From contig JAGHAF010000105.1 of NCBI GenBank assembly GCA_021161675.1, positions 1 to 39,827 on the forward strand: 39,827 nt of DNA. The letters run 5' to 3'. Source of the DNA: Planctomycetota bacterium. Lineage in GTDB: Bacteria > Planctomycetota > Brocadiia > SM23-32. The notes beneath the pieces are model-generated. The model was not told the DNA's origin. It saw only the letters and a list, made by a program, of their open reading frames with translations, and made no database searches. Position numbers and translations under genes: made by a program. Shown here piece after piece: positions 31,548 through 39,744 of the stretch; the stretch's first letter is position 1, and every line of letters starts with the position of its first letter.

Positions 31548-32730
31548 TCCGGGGATCGAGCAAACCGCCGCCCGCGCGGCGCCTCTGCCGCTTAGTGGAC
31601 AGGCCCGGGGCCCCGCAGACGTGCCGGACCAGGTGATGCTGGCCCGCGTGGGGACCTGGCTGGGACATCCCAGGGCGGTGGAGATCGTCGACGCCGAGCG
31701 GCTAAGGAGCGCGCGGGATTACTTCGAGCGGCACTACGCGGCGCACGGCGCGGACCTGGTGATCGATTATCACCACGCGAGCGCGCGGCCCGCCCCCGGC
31801 GGACCGAGCGCCCCGGCGGCCGGCTGGATAAGCGCGATGGAGCTGCGGGCCGGAGGCGAGGAACTGTGGGGCCGGGTGCAGTGGACCACGCAGGCGGCCA
31901 ACCAGATAGCTGAGCGGCAGTACCGCTACCTGAGCCCCGTGCTGCGGTTCGGCGCGCCGGACAGGGTCAGCGGCGAGCCGGTCCCCATGTACATCCACAG
32001 CGTGGCGCTGACGAACACGCCGTTCCTCACCGAACTTGAGAGCCTTAACGAGGCCCGCGCCATGGACGGCGAGGGCGAGTCCAACTCTACACCAGAAGGA
32101 GGCGAACGCATGTCGCTGCTGGAAGGTATTGCCGAAGCGCTCGACCTGGAGCCCGAGCAGGTAGCCTCCAGGCTTGGGCTGCAGAATGCCATTTCCGGGG
32201 CCGATGAGCCCGGAAATACAGATGGAACGGTCGCGGAGGCGATCCTCGCCCTCGCGGACCGACAGCTCCCGGTCAGTCCCGCCGTGGCCAACGCGCTGGG
32301 CGTCGCGCCCGACGCCGATGAGACGCAGGTCCGGGCGAGCATCATACGGCTCAAGGCCCCGGGCGCAGGACTGGAGGCCGTCCGGCGGGCGCTTGGGCTG
32401 GACGGCGAGGCCGCCGAGGCCGACGTCCTGAACGCCATCGGCGAGCTTCGGGAGAGCAGACGCCGGGACGAGGCCGCCAGATTGGTGGACGAGGCCGTGG
32501 AAGCCGGCAGAATTCCCCCGGCCCACCGTGAGTTCTACCTGCGCGAGGCGTTGGGCGACCTGGCCGCCGCGCGCGAGGTGATCAACTCCCTTCCCGTCCT
32601 GACGGCGCGCAGCCCCCAGCCCGCCCGCGCGGCCGGCAGGGACCTGACGGAGGACGAGCGCGCTGTCTGCCGGCAGCTCGACCTTTCGGCCGAGCAGTTC
32701 CTGGAGGCGGGCGCGTCAGCCCATAAGTAG
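31540..32730 (+). CDS. Mu gpI-like head maturation protease with nested scaffold (gpZ-like)
   Basis: A 396-aa protein. The N-terminal half is the Mu I-type protease: LVIDYHHASARP with the catalytic His region, GWISAMELRAGGEELWGRV, RYLSPVLRFG and LTNTPFL. The C-terminal half is helical and acidic, as in scaffolds. The ATG at 31540 has GGAGGAG upstream and overlaps the portal gene. An in-frame internal ATG at 32110, seven bases after a strong AAGGAGG (32096-32102), would make a separate 206-aa scaffold (MSLLEGIAEALDLEPEQVAS), the same nested arrangement as Mu I/Z. The protease then would clear its own scaffold during head maturation. Confidence 0.87.
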   Translation: MSDPGIEQTAARAAPLPLSGQARGPADVPDQVMLARVGTWLGHPRAVEIVDAERLRSARDYFERHYAAHGADLVIDYHHASARPAPGGPSAPAAGWISAMELRAGGEELWGRVQWTTQAANQIAERQYRYLSPVLRFGAPDRVSGEPVPMYIHSVALTNTPFLTELESLNEARAMDGEGESNSTPEGGERMSLLEGIAEALDLEPEQVASRLGLQNAISGADEPGNTDGTVAEAILALADRQLPVSPAVANALGVAPDADETQVRASIIRLKAPGAGLEAVRRALGLDGEAAEADVLNAIGELRESRRRDEAARLVDEAVEAGRIPPAHREFYLREALGDLAAAREVINSLPVLTARSPQPARAAGRDLTEDERAVCRQLDLSAEQFLEAGASAHK

Positions 32731-32736
32731 AATCCC

Positions 32737-32754
32737 GCGCCCATGAGCGGGCGC
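32737..32754 (+). other. Hairpin between scaffold and decoration genes
   Basis: GCGCCC, loop ATGAGC, GGGCGC. There is no T-tract. It may stabilise or separate the transcripts of the abundant head proteins. Confidence 0.4.
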
Positions 32755-32786
32755 ACAACATCACCCCAATCGGAGGAGTCAGACAG

Positions 32787-33275
32787 ATGGCAACTCTCAC
32801 GTCGGACCGAAGTACGGAGTACAGCCTGGGCGACCTGCTCAGCATCCCGGTCGCCGGCTCGACCTGCATCTACGCGGGTTCTCTTGTTTGCGTCAACGCC
32901 GCTGGCTACGCCGTGCCGGCGGCCGACACGGCGGGCCTGCTCATCGCGGGCGTCGCGACGGCGCAGTGCGACAACGGCGCCGGCTCGGACGGCGACCTCT
33001 CCGTGGTGGTGCGCCGCAGGGGCCGCTACAGATTCAACTACCGCGGCGCGCTCACGCAGGACGCCCAGGGCGCGAAGGTCTACGCCGCCGACGACCAGAC
33101 GGTGGACGACGGCGCGGGTGTCACAAATGACATCCTGGTCGGCGTGATTGACAAGGTGGAAGGCGCAGGCGAGTGCTGGCTCTCCATTGACGCCGCCGTG
33201 CTGGCCGGCAAGACCTGGGCCGAGCCGACGACAACCACCGCGGCGCCGACCACGACAACGACGGGCGGCGCGTAA
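32787..33275 (+). CDS. DUF2190-like head decoration protein with Thr-rich tail
   Basis: A 162-aa protein. The body (residues 1-140) is a small beta-rich fold typical of DUF2190 capsid-fibre/decoration proteins: YSLGDLLSIPVAGSTCIYAG, VCVNAAGYAVPA, GLLIAGVATAQ and VYAADDQTVDD. The last 20 residues are a Thr/Pro tract (EPTTTTAAPTTTTTGGA) resembling the stalk in the 801-aa tail protein. GGAGG lies about ten bases upstream. It sits between scaffold and major capsid genes, the usual place for decoration proteins. The tract could protrude from the capsid surface and be glycosylated; that is inference. Confidence 0.75.
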   Translation: MATLTSDRSTEYSLGDLLSIPVAGSTCIYAGSLVCVNAAGYAVPAADTAGLLIAGVATAQCDNGAGSDGDLSVVVRRRGRYRFNYRGALTQDAQGAKVYAADDQTVDDGAGVTNDILVGVIDKVEGAGECWLSIDAAVLAGKTWAEPTTTTAAPTTTTTGGA

Positions 33276-33316
33276 CGAATGGTGTTCCTTGACCCCTTAC
33301 GAGGAGGAATGAGTAG

Positions 33317-34201
33317 ATGGAAATCACGCAGGGAAACCTGGAGAGCGTCTTCACCGGCCTGAAGGCCACTTTCAACCAGGCCGTTGCGGCCACCGAAGAC
33401 GATCAGATCAACCGACTGATGGAAGTTGTGCCCAGCTCAGCGGGGACTGAGCAATACCCCATAGCCACGCTGCTGGGCGACCTGGAGGAGGTGCTCGACG
33501 AGGTGACGATCACCAGCATCGGAGCCTTCGTGCAGAGCGTGCCCAACCGCACTTTCGCGCGCATCGTGCAGGTGAAGCGCGACGACGTCGCGGACGACAA
33601 CATCGGCGTCTACCGCCCCGGCGTGCGGCAGCTCGGCCGCCGCGCGGCGCTCTATCCGCTGCGGCTCGCCGCCGAGGCGCTGCTGGCCGGGTTCACCGAC
33701 GAGTGGATTGACGCCACGACCGTCTACTCGACCGACCACGAGTGGGTGGGCGGGGCGTCCTGGTCGAACCGCAGCGACGTGGCCCTGAGCGCCGATAACT
33801 TCGACGCGGCGGTCGCGGCCCTCGAGACCCGCACAGGCCCCGACGGCGCGCCCCTGGGCCTGAAGGCCGACCTGCTGGTCTGCGGGCCCGCCAACCGCGC
33901 CGCCGCCGAGACCATCCTGCAGATGCAGTACCTGTCCGGCGGCGAGTCGAACCGGCACTACGGCAGGTGCGACCTGCTGGTGCTGAGCCGGTTCGGCGCC
34001 AGCGCGGCCTGGCTGGTTATGGACACCGATCCCGTCCGGCCGATGGTGCTGCAAGACCGGGAGGGCCCGGAGTTTACGGCGAAGAGCGACCCGGAGGACG
34101 ACGATGCGTTCTACCGCGAGCTTTACGCCTACAAGGGCCGGCGGCGCTGCGCCGTCGCGATCCTGGCGCCGTGGCTGATCCAGGCCAGCGCCGGGGCCTG
34201 A
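33317..34201 (+). CDS. Major capsid protein (Mu gpT-like)
   Basis: A 294-aa HK97-fold capsid protein of the Mu gpT kind. It starts MEITQGNLESVFTGLKATFN, the usual opening of this family, and contains RTFARIVQVKRDDVADDNIG, WIDATTVYSTDHEWVGG and CDLLVLSRFGASAAWLVMDT. Length is close to gpT. AGGAGG lies nine bases before the ATG at 33317; an out-of-frame ATG at 33309 is too close to the Shine-Dalgarno. It is followed by a strong hairpin, as expected for an abundant product. Confidence 0.87.
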   Translation: MEITQGNLESVFTGLKATFNQAVAATEDDQINRLMEVVPSSAGTEQYPIATLLGDLEEVLDEVTITSIGAFVQSVPNRTFARIVQVKRDDVADDNIGVYRPGVRQLGRRAALYPLRLAAEALLAGFTDEWIDATTVYSTDHEWVGGASWSNRSDVALSADNFDAAVAALETRTGPDGAPLGLKADLLVCGPANRAAAETILQMQYLSGGESNRHYGRCDLLVLSRFGASAAWLVMDTDPVRPMVLQDREGPEFTAKSDPEDDDAFYRELYAYKGRRRCAVAILAPWLIQASAGA

Positions 34202-34212
34202 TCGCCCGTTTC

Positions 34213-34243
34213 GTGGGGGCGGTCGCCGGAGGGCCGCCCCCGC
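34213..34243 (+). other. Strong hairpin after the capsid gene
   Basis: GGGGGCGG (34215-34222) and CCGCCCCC (34234-34241) form a perfect 8-bp stem, extendable by two pairs, with an 11-base loop 12 bp after the capsid stop. It lacks a T-tract, so it may protect the upstream mRNA end or attenuate downstream expression. Confidence 0.5.
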
Positions 34244-34268
34244 AACCTCCAGTCAACGGAGACAGACC

Positions 34269-34688
34269 GTGGCCTACTGCAATTTCGACGACGTAGAGGC
34301 GCGAATTGGCGAGGATGACCTGGCCGCCCTGGCCGATTACGACGGGAACGGCGCCGCCGATGCCGACGTGGTGGCGCGCGCCATTGAAAGCGCCGGGGCG
34401 CTGATCGACAGCTACCTGGGCGTGCGCTACTCGGTGCCGGTTTCGGGCGCGCCTCCCGCGCTGAACACCTGCGCGGTGAACCTGGCGATCTATTTCCTGC
34501 GCCTGGGCCGCGACAGCGTGACCGAGGACGCCCGCTCCCAGTATGAGGATGATCTCGCATGGCTCAGCCTGGTTGCGGCGGGCCAGGTGTCGCTTGGCCT
34601 CGACGAGCGGCCGGCGGCTTCGTCCGGCGCGGGCGGCGTGCGCTCGGAGTCCCAACCCCGGCTCTTTGGCCGCGACAACCCGCTCTAG
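34269..34688 (+). CDS. DUF1320 head-tail protein (Mu gp36-like)
   Basis: A 139-aa protein of the DUF1320 family: YCNFDDVEARIGEDDLAALA, ARAIESAGALIDSYLGVRYS, LNTCAVNLAIYFL and EDDLAWLSLVAAGQVSLGL. These proteins act as head-tail adaptors by analogy with gp36. The start is GTG, with GGAG seven bases upstream. It directly follows the capsid gene, as in Mu. Confidence 0.85.
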   Translation: MAYCNFDDVEARIGEDDLAALADYDGNGAADADVVARAIESAGALIDSYLGVRYSVPVSGAPPALNTCAVNLAIYFLRLGRDSVTEDARSQYEDDLAWLSLVAAGQVSLGLDERPAASSGAGGVRSESQPRLFGRDNPL

Positions 34689-34694
34689 AAGGAA

Positions 34695-34755
34695 GGAATC
34701 AGGACGCGGGAGGCAGGAATCAGCGACGGCTTCTCCCTGATCCCTGACTCCTGCC
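34695..34755 (+). repeat. Inverted AATCAGGA-type intergenic element
   Basis: GGCAGGAATCAG (34712-34723) faces CTGACTCCTGCC (34744-34755), matching at 11 of 12 bases. Extra GGAATCAGGA (34695-34704) and CTGATCCCTGA units sit beside them. It fills the 99-bp gap between two phage genes. Confidence 0.55.
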
Positions 34756-34787
34756 CCCCGGACCCCTGAACTGTCACGGAGAATGCA

Positions 34788-35237
34788 ATGAGCAACTTCC
34801 TTACCCAGGGCCGCACGGCCTTGCTGGGCGCCCTGAAGGACGACGAGGAGATCAACTCCCGCGTCCGCACCTACCTGGCGTTCGGGCCGGGCCTGAAGCG
34901 GCGGGCCGAGCTGACGGCCGCCCTCTGCCCGGCCCTGACGCTGACGCCGGGCCGCACGGACCAGGCGCAGGTGGCGAACGTGGAGCGGGAGTTGGCCCAG
35001 CGGCTCGCCGTTGAGGTCGCCGTTGCGGGTCAGGACGTGGCGCCCTGCGAGGAGCTGGCGGCGCTGGTCCTGGACCGCGTGCTGGCCTCCAGCGAGACCT
35101 GCCTGGGCTTGAGCGGCGAGGGCCTGACCGCGTTGCGCGCCCGCTCCGTCCAGCTTGAGGCGCAGCCGGCGGAAGATGCGGCCCATCTTATCTGGAAGGC
35201 GCGCGTCGCCGTTGAGCTGCTCTGGCGCAGACGCTGA
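34788..35237 (+). CDS. Phage tail-completion-like protein (gp37 position)
   Basis: A 149-aa protein that follows the DUF1320 gene where Mu-like phages have gp37 or a tail terminator. Residues RVRTYLAFGPGLKRRAELTA, then CPALTLTPGR, and a mixed alpha/beta body would fit a tail-completion fold, but I see no decisive motif. It has GGAG before the ATG. Function is inferred from position only. Confidence 0.55.
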   Translation: MSNFLTQGRTALLGALKDDEEINSRVRTYLAFGPGLKRRAELTAALCPALTLTPGRTDQAQVANVERELAQRLAVEVAVAGQDVAPCEELAALVLDRVLASSETCLGLSGEGLTALRARSVQLEAQPAEDAAHLIWKARVAVELLWRRR

Positions 35238-35267
35238 ACAAAGCCTTGAATCTATCGGAGAACGCTG

Positions 35268-36164
35268 ATGACAGGACCGACCGGCGACTGGCACTATCCC
35301 CGGCGGCGCCACCTGCGCATCTGCCGGGAGGACGAGTGGGGCGTCTGCCCCGCCGAGCCCGATTGGCATTGCGTGCCCGTCTGGGGGGACGGCTTCAAGC
35401 TCGAAGCGGAGCAGACCTATTTCTTCCCCGAGACCTCCTTCGGCGGGTTCCGCCGCACCGTCCTGATACCGCAGCGCCAGGATGCGACCGGACGCCTGGA
35501 GACCTGCCTCTGGCCTGAGCTGGCGGAGTTCCTGCTGGACATGGCGCTTGAGCGGACAAGCGGCCAGCTCGCCAGCTATTGCTTCGATTACTTCACCCCC
35601 GCCGACCCGCGGCGCGTCCGGGGCGTGATGGTGGAGCGCGTGGCCCTCCACACCCAGGGCGGGGAGTTGCGGCTGCGCTTCGAGCTGATGGGCGCCGCGG
35701 AAGAGGCCAACGCGGACCTGGAGGAAACGGATTTCAGCTACGCCGGCCTTAGCCTGGCGCCGCTGCGGCTTCAGGACGCCACCGTCACCGTTGCGGAAAC
35801 GCAGACCTACGACGTCGAGCAATTTACCGTCACGGCGGACAACCACCTTGCCGCGGGGCCGAACCGGGGAGGAGAGCGCGCCTACATCGCCTCGGGACGC
35901 CGCACCGTAACCCTGGAGCTGAGGAAACTGGACAACTCCGACGCCTTCAACGACGCGGTGCGCACGGGCGATCCGTTCGCTTTCAACGTGACCGTGGACC
36001 ATCCCGGAGGCCACCAGTTGGAGCTTCAACTGCCCGCGCTGCGCGCCCGGCGGAACGCCGAGGCGGCCCGGCCAGGCGAACTGGCCCGCGCCGTCCTGAC
36101 GGCGGACGCCGCCACGGGACCGGGCGGAGACGACATCTCTTACCAGATGACCTTGAGCGATTGA
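35268..36164 (+). CDS. Putative tail tube protein
   Basis: A 298-aa beta-rich protein. WHYPRRRHLRICREDEWGVC at the N-terminus, AEQTYFFPETSFGGFRRTVL, a duplicated middle, YDVEQFTVTADNHLAAGPN and GRRTVTLELRKLDNSDAFND are reminiscent of the siphovirus tail tube family (Phage_tube-type, two-lobed). No tail-sheath gene precedes it, which argues against a Mu-like contractile tail and for a long or short non-contractile one. CGGAG precedes the ATG. Confidence 0.55.
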   Translation: MTGPTGDWHYPRRRHLRICREDEWGVCPAEPDWHCVPVWGDGFKLEAEQTYFFPETSFGGFRRTVLIPQRQDATGRLETCLWPELAEFLLDMALERTSGQLASYCFDYFTPADPRRVRGVMVERVALHTQGGELRLRFELMGAAEEANADLEETDFSYAGLSLAPLRLQDATVTVAETQTYDVEQFTVTADNHLAAGPNRGGERAYIASGRRTVTLELRKLDNSDAFNDAVRTGDPFAFNVTVDHPGGHQLELQLPALRARRNAEAARPGELARAVLTADAATGPGGDDISYQMTLSD

Positions 36165-36186
36165 TCGAGCCGGAAGGAGGCATGAT

Positions 36187-36426
36187 GTGAGAACCCCTGA
36201 CTCAGGAAGTCCGGGCCAGGAATCGGTCCGGGAGGCATTCGGCCGGGCGTCGGAGCAGTGCGCACAGCAGGAGCAGGCGCTCCGGGAACTTGACCGCCTT
36301 CTGCTCAGCTTCGCGCAGCAGAACTTCGAGCTGCACCGGCGGACGCTGGCCGTGCTGGAAGGAATTAAGAGGGACGTCGAGCGATTCAAGCGGCAGCTCA
36401 AACAGTTGAGCTCCGCACGTGTCTAA
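36187..36426 (+). CDS. Small helical phage protein
   Basis: A 79-aa, strongly helical protein (REAFGRASEQCAQQEQALRE, then LKQLSSARV at the end). I do not recognise it; small helical proteins after the tube gene often are tail assembly chaperones. The start is GTG at 36187, six bases after AAGGAGG (36174-36180). Two ATG codons at 36182 and 36185 are followed at once by TGA, so they form a two-codon ORF overlapping the real start. Confidence 0.6.
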   Translation: MRTPDSGSPGQESVREAFGRASEQCAQQEQALRELDRLLLSFAQQNFELHRRTLAVLEGIKRDVERFKRQLKQLSSARV

Positions 36427-36456
36427 AGTTGGCGTTTATCTTCAGGAGGACAGAAA

Positions 36457-37245
36457 TTGGCGGCCGGATATTTCGACGACGGGACGATTGACATCGAGCT
36501 GGGGCAGCACGTGTTCGGCGTGCCGGCCACCACACACCGCGCGCTCCGAACCCTCCCGCACGGCGGACCGGCCCACCTCCACGACTCCGGCGGCGGCTCG
36601 CTCGAGCTGACCGTCACCGGCCAGCGCGTGCGCTCAAACCTCGGAGACGCCGAGTGGTACGCTCACGTGCGCCTCAGCGCCCTGGCCCGGAGCGACCCCG
36701 GCACGCTTGCGTGCGAGGACAATCGCGGCAACTGGATGGCCTACGATCACGCAGTCTGCATCGGCGGGCAGGCCACCGTCCAGAGCTTCCGGTTTGTGAC
36801 GATGGACCTGGACTTCCTGGCGCCGCAGAAGTCAGGGGACGCGGGCCACGCGGCGGCGCCGGCGGCGCCGGCCACCTATCCGGGGCGGACGGGTCACCTG
36901 GACTACGAGGCCGACGGGATTGCCATCGGACATCACCCGGTGGGCCTCACGATAGAGATGGCGCGCCAGTTTCCGCTGCGCGAGATTCCGCGCGCCAGGG
37001 GCGCGCGTGCGCGAGGGCCGAGGCGCGGCGCGGAGATGAGACTGACCGTGCGCAGCCACGCCCTGGTCACCACGCAGCACCTGAGCGATTACCTGAGCGC
37101 GCTGGCGCGGGCGATCGGCCCGGAGCCGGTGAATCTGACCGGCAACGGCAACACATATCCGGGCGTCGTGCTGGAGGAATTGCGCCCGGCGCAGACGGAC
37201 CAGCCCTGGACGGCCTTCGACGCGATTTTCGTGGAGGCGCTGTGA
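36457..37245 (+). CDS. Putative tail/baseplate protein
   Basis: A 262-aa protein, unknown family. The start is TTG with AGGAGG seven bases upstream. The first half is beta-rich with several His (THRALRTLPHGGPAHLHDSG) and the second half has a basic Arg-rich stretch (RARGARARGPRRGAEMRLTV) followed by HLSDYLSALARAIG. It lies 73 bp before the hub-like gene, so a distal tail role is likely. In long-tailed phages a tape measure gene would stand about here; none does. Confidence 0.5.
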   Translation: MAAGYFDDGTIDIELGQHVFGVPATTHRALRTLPHGGPAHLHDSGGGSLELTVTGQRVRSNLGDAEWYAHVRLSALARSDPGTLACEDNRGNWMAYDHAVCIGGQATVQSFRFVTMDLDFLAPQKSGDAGHAAAPAAPATYPGRTGHLDYEADGIAIGHHPVGLTIEMARQFPLREIPRARGARARGPRRGAEMRLTVRSHALVTTQHLSDYLSALARAIGPEPVNLTGNGNTYPGVVLEELRPAQTDQPWTAFDAIFVEAL

Positions 37246-37318
37246 AAATGTGTGGATTCCGCTGTGGAAGGCAGCTTCTCGACGCGTTTTACGCGAGTTT
37301 TGTGGAGGGCATCGTAGC

Positions 37319-39724
37319 ATGGTGACGCTTTTCATCGACGGCGCCGAGCGCGATGACCTGGTGGTCCGGTGGGTCCGCGCCAGCTACGTGCGCGCCTGGG
37401 AAGCGGAGATTTTCTTCCCCGGCCGGCACGACGCGCCGGTGGGCGTCCACCTCCACGACGACGTGCGGATCGAGGACCCCCTCGGCACTGTGCGCTTCCG
37501 GGGCGAGATCGTGGGGCGGGCGCCCGGCGGCGTCGCCGAGGAGGGGATCGTATTTCAGGCGCAGGGCAGGCGCTTCCGTCTGGAGAACGAGCCGGTGCGC
37601 ATCAACGGGCGCAGTTTCTACAACTGGAATCGGCGCGGCCACGCCGGCGCGGCAGGCGAGGGCGGGGAGGATTCCCCCGGCAGGGACGGCGGGCTCTGGA
37701 CTGTCGGCGAGATCGCTATTGACATCCTGGAGCACGCCCTGGGCCTGCCGGCGGGGGGCTCGGACATCCCCGGACACCACGGCGACGCGTGCTGCATCAC
37801 GGACACGTACCTGGACGCCGGCGACGTGGCCGGCTACACCGCCGCCGACTGGCTGGCGATGGACAGCGTGGCGGGGGAGTTCACAATCACGCCGCGCATG
37901 ACCGTGGCGGATGCGCTGGGCCTGCTCTGCGGGCTGAACGGCGGGCGCTACGGCTGGTTCATCGACCCGGACTCGGGCGAGCTTGTGCTGCACGAGCTGT
38001 CGGGCCGCCCGCAGACGGACATCCAGGCGGGGCGCCTCGGCCACTGGGAGGACGAGGGCGCCACGGACTACCGCCTGCTGGACAACCGGATGGAGTGGAG
38101 CATGGACGGCGTGTTCTCGACGCTGGTGGTGCAGGGCGCGGACCAGGTAGTCGAGGAGATGCCCTCCAACATCGAGGATTCAGGCAATCCCGGCAAGGGC
38201 GACCTGGGCGAGCTGGAGTTTGTGGCGGCGCCCTGGCGCGACTACCAGGCGGCCTACCGCCCGCTTTGCCAGACGAAGAGGCGGCCCTCCAGCAAACCAA
38301 TCGACTGGCCGGAGGATGACTACACGCCGCCGGAGGGCTGGGGGGGATTCGGCCACAATCCACGCATCTACCGGGGCGCGCCCTGGGGGCCGAAATATGT
38401 GTACGATCCGACGAGCCTGACATTTCCGAAGTGGCACCTGCCGACGGGCATAATCGGGTTCTACGAGGTTCCCAGCCTGCACGAGCATGAGCGGCTCTGG
38501 GGCTGGTATTGGGCCTACGTGCCCTTCACCGTGACGAGCGGGCCTGACGGGGATGCGTACAACTGCTACGGCTACGAGCGGACGAAGACCGTGTACGACG
38601 CTACGTTCCGCGGGCCTGACGCGTACCCGGAGGCCGGCCCCGCCGACACGGAGGCGCAGATGCAGACCCTGGCCGACCGCCTGATCGAGCAGTTCCACGA
38701 CGTGCGGCGGCAGGGCGCCCTGGCCTGCGACGAGGTGGACTACACGCTGGCCCTGGGCAATCGCTACAGCGTGCAGAACCTCGGCGCGGACGACATCGGC
38801 TGGACGACGCCGGGGGCGGGGCCGCCCTGCGACCCGACCGAGTGGGAGACGCTGGACCTGAACGCCGTCGAGATTACGTGGAACTACCAGGAGGACATCA
38901 CCGAGCTGCGCGTCTCAAACACGTTCTGGATGCTGGAGGGCTACAGCGAGATGAAGCGGCGCCTGCTGGGCGCCCTGTTCGGCGAGACGGAGCAGGGCTA
39001 CGGATTCGACATCCTGGACAGCCAGACGCACGACAGCGAAGATCACGATGACACGCCCTCAGATGACTACACGCCGAATCCCACGACGCCTCCGCCGCCG
39101 CCGACTACGACCACCACTACGACCACGACTACAACCACCACTACGACTACGACCGCCGAGCCGACTACAACCACTACAGAGGCGCCGACTACTACCAGCA
39201 CCGAGGCGCCGGCGACGACCACTACGGAGGAGCCGACCACTACCACCACGGAGGCGCCGGCCACGACCACCACGGAAGAGCCGACCACGACCACCACGGA
39301 GGCGCCGGCCACAACTACGACCGCCGAGCCGACCACTACCACCACGACGCCGGCGCCGGAGTGCCCGGACGATAGCTGCACGGGCTGCGCGGAGACCTAC
39401 TTCGTGGACATGCCGGCAATTGACTGCGAGACGCCTATCCCGGACTGCCCCGCCGGGACATACACACTGTCCCGCACAGATGGATGCGGCTGGGCGTCGC
39501 CCGGTGGGGCTTGCCATATCGGGATCACGTGCATCAGCGGCGGGGACCACGACGGCCAGTGGCAGTTGGCATTCGTCTGCTCCGGCGGCTCGGCGTGTTT
39601 CTACTACCGCAATGCCGCCGGCGCGGGCGACTGCCCGGATGGCAATTACACCCTGGCCTCCGGGCATTGCTGCGGGTCACAGCTGGTCAGCTGCCCGGCG
39701 GGGCCGGTCACGGTTTACTCGTAG
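37319..39724 (+). CDS. Hub-like tail protein with Thr-rich stalk and Cys-rich C-terminal domain
   Basis: An 801-aa protein; ATG at 37319 with GGAGGG nine bases upstream. Residues 1-590 look like a tail hub: VTLFIDGAERDDLVVRWVRA opening, TVADALGLLCGLNGGRYGWF, IDPDSGELVLHEL, LADRLIEQFHDVRRQGALAC and ITWNYQEDITELRVSNTFW. Residues 596-678 are a Thr/Pro/Glu tract with three 16-residue repeats (EAPATTTTEEPTTTTT type). Residues 682-801 are a compact domain with 14 cysteines and CPxGxYTL repeats (CPAGTYTL, CPDGNYTL). I infer a tail-tip protein that displays a disulphide-rich or metal-binding receptor-binding head on a flexible, possibly glycosylated stalk. No peptidase motif is seen. Confidence 0.6.
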   Translation: MVTLFIDGAERDDLVVRWVRASYVRAWEAEIFFPGRHDAPVGVHLHDDVRIEDPLGTVRFRGEIVGRAPGGVAEEGIVFQAQGRRFRLENEPVRINGRSFYNWNRRGHAGAAGEGGEDSPGRDGGLWTVGEIAIDILEHALGLPAGGSDIPGHHGDACCITDTYLDAGDVAGYTAADWLAMDSVAGEFTITPRMTVADALGLLCGLNGGRYGWFIDPDSGELVLHELSGRPQTDIQAGRLGHWEDEGATDYRLLDNRMEWSMDGVFSTLVVQGADQVVEEMPSNIEDSGNPGKGDLGELEFVAAPWRDYQAAYRPLCQTKRRPSSKPIDWPEDDYTPPEGWGGFGHNPRIYRGAPWGPKYVYDPTSLTFPKWHLPTGIIGFYEVPSLHEHERLWGWYWAYVPFTVTSGPDGDAYNCYGYERTKTVYDATFRGPDAYPEAGPADTEAQMQTLADRLIEQFHDVRRQGALACDEVDYTLALGNRYSVQNLGADDIGWTTPGAGPPCDPTEWETLDLNAVEITWNYQEDITELRVSNTFWMLEGYSEMKRRLLGALFGETEQGYGFDILDSQTHDSEDHDDTPSDDYTPNPTTPPPPPTTTTTTTTTTTTTTTTTAEPTTTTTEAPTTTSTEAPATTTTEEPTTTTTEAPATTTTEEPTTTTTEAPATTTTAEPTTTTTTPAPECPDDSCTGCAETYFVDMPAIDCETPIPDCPAGTYTLSRTDGCGWASPGGACHIGITCISGGDHDGQWQLAFVCSGGSACFYYRNAAGAGDCPDGNYTLASGHCCGSQLVSCPAGPVTVYS
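39104..39352 (+). repeat. ACN-rich tract with three 48-bp in-frame repeats
   Basis: Three 48-bp units at 39203-39250, 39251-39298 and 39299-39346 encode EAPATTTTEEPTTTTT with small changes. They are preceded by a longer ACN-codon run from 39104. Synonymous third bases differ between units, so the protein pattern is conserved more than the DNA. Confidence 0.9.
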
Positions 39725-39744
39725 CGCAAACAGGAGAAAACGCA

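Noticed and set aside
39067..39381. Minus-strand 104-codon frame rich in Val-Val-Val
   Set aside because: It is the complement of the ACN threonine tract and has no independent support.
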